DNA from: Pedobacter mendelii
Lineage (GTDB): Bacteria > Bacteroidota > Bacteroidia > Sphingobacteriales > Sphingobacteriaceae
Length of the DNA: 64,000 nt
Direction: 5' to 3'
NCBI RefSeq assembly: GCF_014635725.1
Contig: NZ_BMDJ01000001.1
Coordinates: forward strand, 310,001 to 374,000
The stretch's first letter is position 1. Each line of letters starts with the position of its first letter. The position numbers and the translations under genes are program-made. Shown one piece after another: positions 19,201 to 27,017 of the stretch. The notes under the pieces were generated by a model. It was not told where the DNA came from. It saw only the letters and a program-made list of their open reading frames with translations, and did no database searches.

Positions 19201-19283
19201 AATTCGTTTTTGTTATTTTTAACAAAATCGGGTGTATTGTTATACTCCTCTAAGCCTTTCCAGTATTTTTTATTGCTTTCCAT
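16257..19283 (-). CDS. actB: Alternative Complex III iron-sulfur subunit ActB (molybdopterin-oxidoreductase-like fusion)
   Basis: A 1008-residue fusion. The N-terminus carries a twin-arginine signal TPRRDFLKALGFGLGAVTLA followed by a lipobox-like AAC. A long B1 domain resembling molybdopterin oxidoreductases follows, then from about residue 760 a B2 ferredoxin-like domain with DLNACTGCGSCIVACNVENN, MLCQHCDHAPCETVCPV, CANNCPYKVRRFNWFNYW and MEKCSMCIQRIQAGKL, which bind the iron-sulfur clusters. Family members lack the molybdenum cofactor despite the fold. Its place between actA and actC is conserved. Confidence 0.95.
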   Translation of the reverse strand: MESNKKYWKGLEEYNNTPDFVKNNKNEFAEPIPIEDVLNEAGLSTVTPRRDFLKALGFGLGAVTLAACQSTPLKKSIPYLVKPEEVTPGIPNYYTSSFNGQSILVKTREGRPIKIEPNPNAGVFNCGTDARAQASVLDLYDVSKLKSPVLKSKEATWSEVDTFVKSELAKAQVSGKKIRLVSSTVNSPSTNAVIAEFIAKYPAAKLVQYDAVSYTGIIQANQNSFGKAVLPKYNFDKADLIVSFSADFLGTWISGEEFTAQYTANRNYKSLENKKMSRHIQIESGMSLTGTNADTRVPVKLSEQGPALIALYNAITGQALPGGTLPNNATADKVIKLVAKELLQAKGKSIVVCGSNDVSTQILVNAINAAIGSYGTTIDLDNPCYLYAGNDAEFNGLVAEMSRGEVGAVLFLNSNPAYDYIDSKKFTDALNKVPAKISFADRSDETASICDAIAIDHNYLESWGDANAYEGYYSIVQPTINPVFNSRQAEESLLVWADAPVKDYYQFVRNNWETKMLPALGLKWNDVLEKGAVTVAAKTAVAYSFSLSLAAVATSIVNSSKGLAKDVELQVYENIPMRDGKNANNAFLQELPDPVSKVTWDNYVAIAPKYAEKLKIKEFDVVTVKGNNGYSIDLPVLIQPGQAQGTASIALGYGRTKVGKAGNDVGKNAFPFVSFVNGTMQYATSVTITPTGATYELAQTQTHHSFEGRNVIREASFKEYLKNPAAGTGKSEEGHKNYDLWDKYEQPGNSWVMAIDLNACTGCGSCIVACNVENNIPVVGRDEVRRRREMHWIRIDRYYSYETPTGDVTREKEIAKLEDLDNVSVVHQPMLCQHCDHAPCETVCPVLATVHSSDGLNHMAYNRCVGTRYCANNCPYKVRRFNWFNYWNDSRFDNYLNNEFTQLVLNPDVTTRSRGVMEKCSMCIQRIQAGKLKAKIEKRPLKDGDIKMACQEACSANAIIFGDANDPNSEVSKALRSERIYYVLEEINVKPGIGYMTKIRNTDTTVQA

Positions 19284-19331
19284 TTAAGCTATATTACTGT
19301 TTATCGAACGTTCTTACTAAAACTTTAACTA

Positions 19332-20630
19332 TTAATAGTGGCATTTACCACACTCTAAACCACCCAATAAAGCAGGTGTAATTTTCTCGCCTTTTTTAAT
19401 TTTCTCATGCGCTTCGATAACTTTAGCGTAGAAAGCATTATTTTTCTGACCAGAAATATCTGTTTCTTTATGGCAGTTAATACACCATTTCATGGTTAAC
19501 GGAGAATACTGATATATTTCTTCCATCGTATTAACCGGGCCGTGACATGCGAAACATACAGGCTCATTTGGCTGTAATCCTTTAGCTTTACGTATTGCAT
19601 CTTCTGCAACAACTACGTGCTGAGAGTGATTAAAGTAAGCAAAATCAGGAAGGTTGTGTACACGCACCCACTCCATTGGTTTTTCTTTACTCTTGTCGTA
19701 TTTCTGAGTTTCAGGATCGTAACCCAAAGCATTGTATATTTTTTTAATCTCAGGAGAAATCTCACCATCATAATTATCTCTTGCCTGCACCGCTTTGTGG
19801 CAGTTCATACAAACATTTAATGATGGAATTGTTGCGTTTTTAGATTTAAACGCACCGTTGTGGCAATATTGGCAGTCTATTTGATTAATACCAGCATGCA
19901 ACTCATGAGAGAATTTAATTGGTTGTACTGGTTGATAACCTGTGTGAACACCTGTGTTCCACATACCCATCCAACCCCAAGAACCTAATGCAATAATTAA
20001 ACACAAAATGAAGAACATAACAAATTTTTTGTTCTTGAACATTTTGCGAACACCCACCTTCAAAGGCACATCTTCTTCAATTTCGATACCTTGTTTTTGT
20101 AAAATTAAGCGCTCTAATAATTTAGAAGCACGACCTAAGATTACTAAAATTACAATAGCAACTAAAACTATACCTACGATACCAGCAATTGATAATCCTG
20201 ATACATCACCATTATCAACAGGTGCAGTAGTACCAGCAGCACCAGCTTTCGGTTTTGGCTCGCCTTCTTTTATGTAAGCTAAAATGTCTTTAACCTTAGT
20301 CTCATCCAATTCAGGAAAAGAAGTCATTGCAATTTTACCGTTTTCGTTAAAAACTTTAACAGCAGCTGCATCGCCAGAAGCGATTAAAGCAGCACTGTTT
20401 GGAATCCACTTTAACAACCATTCTTCAGGATGACGATCAGTTACACCAGTTAAGGCCGGACCAATCATTTTCTGATCTAATGCATGGCATGATGTACACT
20501 TAGCCTTGAAAAGCGTTCTTCCATTTGCAGCATCTTGCGCATTAACGGTAGAAACCGCTATAACGGAAATAGCTGAAAACAGGAATAACGACTTCCAAAC
20601 ATTTTTTAAAATCATCGAGATATCTCTCAT
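19332..20630 (-). CDS. actA: Alternative Complex III multiheme cytochrome c ActA
   Basis: The first gene of the respiratory operon. Six CxxCH motifs are visible: CTSCH in an N-terminal monoheme domain, then CQYCH, CMNCH, CFACH, CINCH and CGKCH in the C-terminal part, with a membrane helix between (VSGLSIAGIVGIVLVAIVIL). The start at 20630 is chosen because the following residues form a signal peptide ending in VNAQDA, and because a -7 promoter box occupies the position of the longer frame's Met at 20714. It fits ActA fused to an extra cytochrome domain, as is usual in Bacteroidota. Confidence 0.92.
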   Translation of the reverse strand: MRDISMILKNVWKSLFLFSAISVIAVSTVNAQDAANGRTLFKAKCTSCHALDQKMIGPALTGVTDRHPEEWLLKWIPNSAALIASGDAAAVKVFNENGKIAMTSFPELDETKVKDILAYIKEGEPKPKAGAAGTTAPVDNGDVSGLSIAGIVGIVLVAIVILVILGRASKLLERLILQKQGIEIEEDVPLKVGVRKMFKNKKFVMFFILCLIIALGSWGWMGMWNTGVHTGYQPVQPIKFSHELHAGINQIDCQYCHNGAFKSKNATIPSLNVCMNCHKAVQARDNYDGEISPEIKKIYNALGYDPETQKYDKSKEKPMEWVRVHNLPDFAYFNHSQHVVVAEDAIRKAKGLQPNEPVCFACHGPVNTMEEIYQYSPLTMKWCINCHKETDISGQKNNAFYAKVIEAHEKIKKGEKITPALLGGLECGKCHY

Positions 20631-20711
20631 AATGAACACTTTATACTTATTTAATTTACTTTTTGTTGTGAAATTGATGCTAAGGATGAAATATCCCCAC
20701 CAAAACATGAA

Positions 20712-20719
20712 CAAAAGTA
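20712..20719 (-). promoter_or_regulatory. -7 promoter box of the act-cta respiratory operon
   Basis: CAAAAGTA on the plus strand reads TACTTTTG on the minus strand, matching the Bacteroidota TAnnTTTG -7 element. It lies about 80 bases upstream of the chosen actA start. No clear TTTG -33 element at standard spacing was found. Confidence 0.6.
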
Positions 20720-20811
20720 TAACTTATTAATAAATCCCATGACATATAACTGACCTGAAATACAATTTATAATCATTCTAAACAAATGCGCATTCAGGCC
20801 AATCAGTTAAC

Positions 20812-20847
20812 AAAAAAGCCCATTTTTCGAATTTATCTCCAATGGGC
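20812..20847 (-). terminator. Rho-independent terminator after the deoxyhypusine synthase-like gene
   Basis: On the minus strand GCCCATT (20841-20847) pairs with AATGGGC (20818-20824), followed by six Ts (20812-20817). It lies 35 bases past the stop codon of the upstream gene and isolates it from actA. Confidence 0.8.
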
Positions 20848-20881
20848 ACAAAAACTAATTTGGTTTTGCAAAATTTTCTAA

Positions 20882-21862
20882 TTATTGTTTTAATATCCAG
20901 GCAAACATCAAAGGTGCTACAATTGTCGCGTCGCTTTCTACGATAAACTTAGGTGTATGAATATCTAGTTTACCCCAGGTAATCTTTTCATTTGGAACTG
21001 CGCCCGAATAGGAGCCATAAGAAGTTGTAGAATCAGATATTTGGCAAAAATAGCTCCAGAAAGGAATATTTTCCATCTCCATATCCTGATAAAGCATTGG
21101 AACAACGCATATTGGGAAATCGCCGGCAATGCCACCACCAATCTGGAAGAAACCAATCCCTTTACCACCACTATTCGCGATATACCAATCAGCTAACCAA
21201 CCCATGTATTCGATGCCGCCTTTAACGGTAGTTGCTGTTAATTCTTTTTTCATTACATAAGATGCAAAAATATTTCCCATTGTAGAATCTTCCCATCCAG
21301 GAACTACAATTGGCAAATTCTTTTCAGCCGCGGCCAACATCCACGAATTTTTTGGATCAATTTCATAGTATTGTTCCAAATCGCCACTTAAAAGCATTTT
21401 GTACATAAATTCATGAGGGAAATAACGCTCGCCGGCAGCTTCTGCATCCATCCATATTTTTTGAATGTGTTTTTGCAAACGACGGAAAGCTTCTTCTTCT
21501 GGGATACAAGTATCGGTAACTCGATTGTAATGGTTTTCTAATAAATCCCACTCATCCTGCGGACTTAAATCTCTGTAATTAGGTACACGTTTATAGTGAG
21601 AGTGTGCAACCAGGTTCATAATATCTTCTTCAAGGTTTGCGCCGGTACAAGAAATAATGGCTACTTTATCCTGACGAATCATCTCTGCAAGCGATATACC
21701 TAATTCGGCCGTACTCATTGCACCAGCTAAAGTAATCATCATTTTACCACCTTCATCCAAATGCGTTTCATATCCTTTAGCGGCATCCATCATTGCCGCA
21801 GCATTAAAATGGAGGTAATTACGCTCCATAAATTGAGATATTGGTCCTCTTGTGTTGCTCAT
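20882..21862 (-). CDS. Deoxyhypusine synthase-like family protein
   Basis: A 326-residue protein of the deoxyhypusine synthase fold: MMITLAGAMSTAELGISLAEM, ISCTGANLEEDIMNLVAH, a Rossmann-like NAD region IGFFQIGGGIAGDFPIC, and NEKITWGKL, where the lysine (about residue 298) matches the catalytic lysine of eukaryotic enzymes that forms the spermidine imine. Bacteria lack eIF5A, so the substrate is not hypusine; polyamine aminobutyl transfer is likely, as in homospermidine or spermidine synthases derived from this family. The start at 21862 is fixed by a -7 box overlapping the longer frame's first codons. Monocistronic, with a strong terminator. Confidence 0.88.
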   Translation of the reverse strand: MSNTRGPISQFMERNYLHFNAAAMMDAAKGYETHLDEGGKMMITLAGAMSTAELGISLAEMIRQDKVAIISCTGANLEEDIMNLVAHSHYKRVPNYRDLSPQDEWDLLENHYNRVTDTCIPEEEAFRRLQKHIQKIWMDAEAAGERYFPHEFMYKMLLSGDLEQYYEIDPKNSWMLAAAEKNLPIVVPGWEDSTMGNIFASYVMKKELTATTVKGGIEYMGWLADWYIANSGGKGIGFFQIGGGIAGDFPICVVPMLYQDMEMENIPFWSYFCQISDSTTSYGSYSGAVPNEKITWGKLDIHTPKFIVESDATIVAPLMFAWILKQ

Positions 21863-21883
21863 CTTGTTTTGTCTTATTTGCCG

Positions 21884-21891
21884 CAAAAGTA
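21884..21891 (-). promoter_or_regulatory. -7 promoter box of the deoxyhypusine synthase-like gene
   Basis: Plus-strand CAAAAGTA, minus-strand TACTTTTG, lies 21 bases upstream of the ATG at 21862. The surrounding 14 bases TTAATTACTTTTGC are identical to those before the methyltransferase start near 36757. Confidence 0.65.
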
Positions 21892-21994
21892 ATTAATCAA
21901 TAAGCAAATAGCAATTAAGAGTTTACAATTTATGTTTACCTATCTACAATTCGTATTTGGGTTGAACGCTTTAAATATTAATAAACTCATGGTA

Positions 21995-23278
21995 TCAGCC
22001 ACGCATCATTTTTGTAATATTCCTGAAAAAACGTTGCAAAAGGGAACTTTCTTCGGTTATAATTTCAGCATCTGCCTGCATACCATTTTTAAGCACAATT
22101 TTACGATTGGGATCTTTGTTCTCAAATTGCTCAAAGCTAACTTTGGCTATAAATACACTATCCCGATAGGCTACATCTGAAATGTAGGTTAGTTTACCCC
22201 TAACCATACCATACTGTTCAAAAGGATAGCTACGAAGTTTAACCAGGGTCCGTTCGCCTTCACGGATTTTGCCCATATTGTACTGGGGTATCTGCACCTC
22301 ACCAAAAAAATCGCTGTTGCCTGGGTTTATGATAAACACCTCCTGATTGTTCAAAATATTTTGGTTTTGCTGAACAATACCTGCGAAACTCAATTTACCT
22401 GCTACAGGTGCAGTTAAAATATGCTGTAATATCCAGGCATCGCTTTCCGTAAGGCATTGGTTCAGTGCCTGGAGAAATTTAGCCCGTTCTTCGGCAATAG
22501 TATGTTTTAATTCTAATAGTTCTTTTTCCTTTGTACTGTAATTACCATCATTGTTTAACAAAGCGGTTTCTGTTTGTTGTAAGGGATATTTTGAGCTTAA
22601 ATATTTGTTTTCCTGTTGTGCAAATTCACTCCTGGAGATGACCTTATTTTTATATAATTTCTGGTAAGCTTTATACTCTTCTTCCTGGTTTGCATATTCT
22701 AACTTTTGTACTTTTTGCTGCTGGTAAATTTGAGCTTTTAAAACATTTATATCTCTTAAATCTTTTTCCAGGAATGCCATCCGGTTTAAATAATACCCAT
22801 TTTTTTGGGTAGATTGGTATTGTAAATATTGCTGATAGAAGCTTTGGTAACTGCTTTGTAATTCGCCAAGGTTCAAATTTTCCGGCAAGCCAAATGGTGT
22901 TTTCGTACTATTGAGAACAGCTGACTGAATTTCTTTTAATGTTTTATTAAGCTGTAAAATGTGTTCAGGTTTTGCTGTACTTTCAAAATAAGCTAAAGGC
23001 TGGTTGATGTTGACCATTTGTCCATCTTGTACTAATAAAGCCGTTAACTTACCGCTTTGTTTGGCCAATACTGCCTTTGGCGAATTTAAAGAGTTTATTT
23101 TAAGGTTAACCTTAACCACATCAGGATATTCAATCAATGCCGATAGTAATATTAAACCGCCTAATATGGCTAATATCAGCAAAATTCCCCACCTTAATAT
23201 CCATGATGGTACAGCGGTTATGATTTCCTGGACCTCTTCGCTATTTGTTTCCTGGTAGATTATTTCTTCTGTTGGCAT
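21995..23278 (-). CDS. HlyD-family membrane fusion protein of a peptide exporter
   Basis: A 427-residue adaptor with one membrane helix (about residues 27-47, ILRWGILLILAILGGLILLS). A lipoyl-type half follows (AVLAKQSGKLTALLVQDGQM, then the return half TAPVAGKLSFAGIVQQNQNI), separated by a long coiled-coil rich in Gln, Lys and Glu. The beta-barrel end EGERTLVKLRSYPFEQYGMV is typical of NHLM/bacteriocin exporters. It lies 41 bases downstream of the peptidase-containing ABC transporter and should form the periplasmic part of a type I export machine. No TolC-like gene is present here, so the outer-membrane channel must be encoded elsewhere. Confidence 0.92.
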   Translation of the reverse strand: MPTEEIIYQETNSEEVQEIITAVPSWILRWGILLILAILGGLILLSALIEYPDVVKVNLKINSLNSPKAVLAKQSGKLTALLVQDGQMVNINQPLAYFESTAKPEHILQLNKTLKEIQSAVLNSTKTPFGLPENLNLGELQSSYQSFYQQYLQYQSTQKNGYYLNRMAFLEKDLRDINVLKAQIYQQQKVQKLEYANQEEEYKAYQKLYKNKVISRSEFAQQENKYLSSKYPLQQTETALLNNDGNYSTKEKELLELKHTIAEERAKFLQALNQCLTESDAWILQHILTAPVAGKLSFAGIVQQNQNILNNQEVFIINPGNSDFFGEVQIPQYNMGKIREGERTLVKLRSYPFEQYGMVRGKLTYISDVAYRDSVFIAKVSFEQFENKDPNRKIVLKNGMQADAEIITEESSLLQRFFRNITKMMRG

Positions 23279-23319
23279 ATACTATTATTAATTAAGTTTT
23301 GGCTTAAACCTTATCCATT

Positions 23320-25506
23320 TTAATTTCCCAGTTCCAGCTGATTTTTAACCAACTGATAATACTCGCCTTTGGCACTGGTAAGTTCTTTATGTGTGCCTTG
23401 TTCTATAATGATGCCCTTATCCAGTACAACAATATTGTCCGCATGCTTCACGGTGCTTAAACGGTGGGCAACGACCACAACCGTTTTCCCTTTAAAAAAC
23501 TTTTCCAGGTTTTCCATAATTACCTTTTCATTATTTGAGTCCAGGGCATTGGTCGCCTCATCAAAAAAGATATACTCCGGGTTTTTATATACGGCACGGG
23601 CAATTAAAATCCGTTGCCTTTGGCCCTGGCTGATGCCATTACCTTCAGCACCAATCTTAGTATTTAAGCCAAGTGGTAGGCTTTCTATAAATTCGCTAAT
23701 GTTGGCCGCATGTATGGCATCTTTCAATTTAGCCATATCGGGATATTCATCACCCACGGCAATATTTTTTGAAATACTATCCGAAAAGATAAAGCCGTCC
23801 TGCATCACTACCCCACATAGACCACGCCAGTACCGGAAACTAATCTGGCTCAGGTAACCGTTACCTACTTTAATATCGCCTTTTTGCGGTTCATAAAAAC
23901 GCAGCAATAACTTTAAAATGGTGGTTTTGCCGCTTCCGCTCATGCCGACTATGGCCGTGGTTTTGCCTTGCGGAATGTGGAGGTTAATTTGAGATAAAAC
24001 TGGTTCATTACCTGCGCCCAGATAAGTGAATGATATATTTTGCAGCGTAATGCTTTTATCAGAAGGCAATTCGTTTACAAAGGTTTTATCCAGGGGTTCT
24101 TCATCATCCATTTCCCTGATTTCATTTAATCGCTCTAATGATATTTTTGCATCCTGTAATTGCTGTACAAAACCAAGCATCTGCTCTATCGGGCTATTTA
24201 ATTGGCCGATGATGTATTGCACCGCCATCATAGCGCCCAGCGTAAGCTGTCCATCGATAACCGATTTGGCAACCAAAAAGGTAATGAGGATATTTTTCCC
24301 CTCATTAATAAAAAAAGTACCGGCCTGCTGGTACTGGCCTAAAGCCAGGCTTTTTACATTAAAACGGAAAAGACCGGCCTGGATTCGTTCCCACTCCCAA
24401 CGTTTTTGCTGCTCGCAATTGTTCAGCTTGATTTCCTGCATGCCGCCAATGAGTTGTACAATTGCGGTCTGGTTTTTGGAAGAGATATCGAAACGCTTAA
24501 AATCCAGTGTTCGCCGTTTTTTTAAAAAAGCGATTACCCAAAGGCTATATAAAACCGTGCTGACCGCAAATATGATAAAAATGTTGATGTTGTAATAAGC
24601 CAGTACAACGGCAAAAATAACCAGGTTGAACATCGAAAAAACCACACTCAAGGTAGAACCTGTTAAAAATGTTTCTATTCTTTTCTGGTCATTCATGCGC
24701 TGCATAATATCGCCCGTCATTTTCGTATCGAAAAAGCTAATGGGCAGTTTCATCAGCTTGATTAAAAAATCGGTTAGTATCGAAATGTTAATCCGGGTAC
24801 TGATGTGTAATAATATCCAGGAGCGGATAAAATCGACACTCATTCTCCCGATAAATAGCATACTTTGGGCGATAAGGATGATGTAAATGAAATTGAGGTT
24901 GCGAGTATTAATACCAATATCGACAATGCTTTGCGTAAGAAAAGGTAGTATTAATTGCAATAAGCTGCCCACAGCCAGCCCCGCAAATAGTTGCACAATA
25001 AGCTGTTTATAGCGGTAAAGATACTTTAACAGATAACTGAAATCCAGGCCATCGGCTTTATCGCCTTCCTGGCTGTAAAAATCGGGGGTTGGAGACAGGG
25101 TTAGTACAATCCCTTCGCTATGGCCGTTATTGTGTGTACTCAACCAATGTTTAAGAAACTCTGACTCGGCATAGGTAATTAACCCTTTAGCCGGATCTGC
25201 GATATGGTATTGACTATTTTTAACTTTATAGAGTATAACAAAATGGTTTTGGTTCCAGTGAAGGATAACCGGTAAATCTATTTCGGCAAGTTGTTGTAGG
25301 GATAACTTAATTCCTGTAGTTCGGAAGCCAATTTTTTCTGCGGCTTCACTAATGCCCAGAAGCGAAACACCTTCCCTATTAATTCCGCAAATCTCACGTA
25401 GCTTTTGAAGACTGAAGGTTTTGCCATAATGTTTGGCCACCATGCGCAGGCAAGTTGGGCCACAGTCCATCTGATCAGGCTGCTTATAAAAAGGAAATGC
25501 TTTCAA
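23320..25506 (-). CDS. Peptidase C39 domain-containing ABC transporter (PCAT) for GG-leader peptides
   Basis: A 728-residue bifunctional exporter that cleaves leader peptides and pumps the core out. The C39 domain (residues 1-125) has the catalytic triad: Cys15 in QMDCGPTCL, His88 in QNHFVILYKV and Asp104 in HIADPAKG. The membrane domain spans about 165-440. The ATPase has Walker A GMSGSGKTT, signature ISQGQRQRI and Walker B YIFFDEATNALD, then an H-loop VAHRLSTV. All catalytic parts are intact. It is followed by HlyD and preceded by a 312-base gap with its own -7 box. It is the likely processing and export machine of the precursor peptide at 27018-27233. Its codons look more GC-rich than the peptide and thioredoxin genes upstream. 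Confidence 0.95.
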   Translation of the reverse strand: MKAFPFYKQPDQMDCGPTCLRMVAKHYGKTFSLQKLREICGINREGVSLLGISEAAEKIGFRTTGIKLSLQQLAEIDLPVILHWNQNHFVILYKVKNSQYHIADPAKGLITYAESEFLKHWLSTHNNGHSEGIVLTLSPTPDFYSQEGDKADGLDFSYLLKYLYRYKQLIVQLFAGLAVGSLLQLILPFLTQSIVDIGINTRNLNFIYIILIAQSMLFIGRMSVDFIRSWILLHISTRINISILTDFLIKLMKLPISFFDTKMTGDIMQRMNDQKRIETFLTGSTLSVVFSMFNLVIFAVVLAYYNINIFIIFAVSTVLYSLWVIAFLKKRRTLDFKRFDISSKNQTAIVQLIGGMQEIKLNNCEQQKRWEWERIQAGLFRFNVKSLALGQYQQAGTFFINEGKNILITFLVAKSVIDGQLTLGAMMAVQYIIGQLNSPIEQMLGFVQQLQDAKISLERLNEIREMDDEEPLDKTFVNELPSDKSITLQNISFTYLGAGNEPVLSQINLHIPQGKTTAIVGMSGSGKTTILKLLLRFYEPQKGDIKVGNGYLSQISFRYWRGLCGVVMQDGFIFSDSISKNIAVGDEYPDMAKLKDAIHAANISEFIESLPLGLNTKIGAEGNGISQGQRQRILIARAVYKNPEYIFFDEATNALDSNNEKVIMENLEKFFKGKTVVVVAHRLSTVKHADNIVVLDKGIIIEQGTHKELTSAKGEYYQLVKNQLELGN

Positions 25507-25818
25507 TGATGTAGTGGTTAAAAAAAATTAATACTTAGAAAAGTACGATTTCCTCGATAATATTCAGAAATATTAATATTTGTTCATCTCAATAAATGGA
25601 AAAGTAAATATTTGGGACTCTACCCAAAGTAAATTAGTTTAAGGTTAGTAATATTCAATTTATAGAGTATAAATTATCTATTTTTAATAGGTATCATATG
25701 TTTAAAAAATTCATAAAACTTTTTGACTGACATCAAAGATATATCACTAATTCCATTAGTATATCACCTAATTTTTGATAACATGTAAATGTTTTACACC
25801 CTTTTTATTTAAAATATA
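25507..25818 (-). promoter_or_regulatory. Intergenic region with -7 box and palindrome before the ABC exporter
   Basis: This 312-base gap holds no plausible gene. On the minus strand TATCTTTG (25734-25741) matches TAnnTTTG, about 230 bases before the ABC transporter ATG. Immediately upstream is a palindrome ACTAAT-TCC-ATTAGT (25746-25760) flanked by partly symmetrical ATATC/ATATC, placed where an operator would touch the promoter. The rest is AT-rich. Confidence 0.5.
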
Positions 25819-26940
25819 TTAGTTGAGATTTTCTGTTAAAAAATTTTTAAGTTCAGCAGGAAGAATATTTGTTGCAATTATCCTTCCAGATTGATTCACT
25901 AAGAAATTAGTGGGGAAAACTTTTATATTCAGACCCTTAGCCTCTAGACCATTTAAATCTAAATATTGTGGCCATGACATTTTATGTTTAACAATTGCAT
26001 CCTCCCAGTCTTTTAGATACTTTTCCTTGTCTATAGATATTCCAATAATTTCAAAACCTTTGCTTGCGTATTGACTTCGTATTTTTATTAAGTCGGGGAA
26101 CTGGCTAAGACACGGTCTACAGGAGCTATACCAAAAGTCAACTAATGTATACTTATTTAGGCCATAGGGCTTAGGGTGTATTTTCTCTCCTTTGGAGTTA
26201 ATCACCTTGAATTCTGGAATAATAGCGCCAACTGAAATGGTTTTAGCAACTAGTATATTTTTATTAAGTTCTTTACCATAAGAGGAATTCTTCAGCGATA
26301 CTGAAAAATAATCATATGCGGACCCTAATCTTTTGTTGTAGCCAAAATTAATAAGATGATATAACTTAAACAAGGCATAGTAGGAGCCTGGATTTATCTT
26401 TACGTACTCCATTATAGTAGAATCATAACTGTCAAAAGCCATTCTTCTTTCCTTCGCCAATGAAATTTTAATTTCTTCTGGAAGTTTATCTTTATAAATC
26501 TTTGCTAAACTATCGTATCGAATGTCGTACTTAGTTGTCAAATTATTTGCATTTGAAAAGAATTTATCAAATCCGGCAATTTCAGCAGTGATTGAATTAC
26601 TATTTTTTGGTGATTGATAATTAGAATCTAAATTTAATATAATGGTTTGCTTACCAAAATCTATCGGAGTACTGGACGACACATATTTATCTCCAAGTCT
26701 AAATACGCACCAAATAGGATAATCGATTTTACCAGTAATATTGAATTTACCACCTTTAATATTTACTTTAATATTTTTAAAGTTAAGGGGATAAAGCTCC
26801 TTGACTTCAGCCATTTCGATGCTTATAGTTCCAGTATCTGCATTTACAATACCATAGATTTTAAACTCCTTAGATTTTGTATCTTGAGCAAAAATGGAAA
26901 TTGGGACCAATATAAATATAATATATAAAATAATTTTCAT
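25819..26940 (-). CDS. Secreted TlpA-like thioredoxin-family protein with DUF4369-like N-terminus
   Basis: A 373-residue exported oxidoreductase. A signal peptide (to IFAQ, residue 19) is followed by a beta-rich domain like DUF4369, then a TlpA/AhpC-TSA domain with YTLVDFWYSSCRPCLSQFPD (CxxC at Cys274 and Cys277), FEIIGISIDKEKYLKDWEDA and VFPTNFLVNQSGRII with the cis-proline. Periplasmic reductases or oxidases of this type exchange disulfides. It is encoded between the six-cysteine peptide and its exporter, so reshuffling or proof-reading disulfides of that peptide is plausible. A hairpin separates it from the peptide gene. Confidence 0.88.
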   Translation of the reverse strand: MKIILYIIFILVPISIFAQDTKSKEFKIYGIVNADTGTISIEMAEVKELYPLNFKNIKVNIKGGKFNITGKIDYPIWCVFRLGDKYVSSSTPIDFGKQTIILNLDSNYQSPKNSNSITAEIAGFDKFFSNANNLTTKYDIRYDSLAKIYKDKLPEEIKISLAKERRMAFDSYDSTIMEYVKINPGSYYALFKLYHLINFGYNKRLGSAYDYFSVSLKNSSYGKELNKNILVAKTISVGAIIPEFKVINSKGEKIHPKPYGLNKYTLVDFWYSSCRPCLSQFPDLIKIRSQYASKGFEIIGISIDKEKYLKDWEDAIVKHKMSWPQYLDLNGLEAKGLNIKVFPTNFLVNQSGRIIATNILPAELKNFLTENLN

Positions 26941-26965
26941 GGTACATTAACTAATTCTGAAATAA

Positions 26966-26996
26966 GTATGAAGGTACGATAAATATACCTTCATAC
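26966..26996 (-). terminator. Strong hairpin between the precursor gene and the thioredoxin gene
   Basis: An 11-base perfect inverted repeat, GTATGAAGGTA (26966-26976) and TACCTTCATAC (26986-26996), with a 9-base loop. It lies 21 bases past the peptide stop codon. There is no long T-run after it on the minus strand, so it may be a processing or attenuation hairpin that stabilises the short peptide mRNA rather than a full terminator. Confidence 0.6.
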
Positions 26997-27017
26997 TCAA
27001 TTATTGCAAGACTATTC

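Noticed and set aside
20630..20714. Longer start of actA at 20714
   Set aside because: A -7 promoter box (20712-20719) occupies that position and the extra residues are not a signal peptide.
24026..24595. 189-codon plus-strand ORF antisense to the ABC transporter
   Set aside because: Antisense to conserved ATPase and membrane-domain coding sequence; no motif or start context; shadow ORF.
26966..26996. Hairpin as a definite terminator
   Set aside because: No T-run follows on the minus strand, so only processing or attenuation is suggested.
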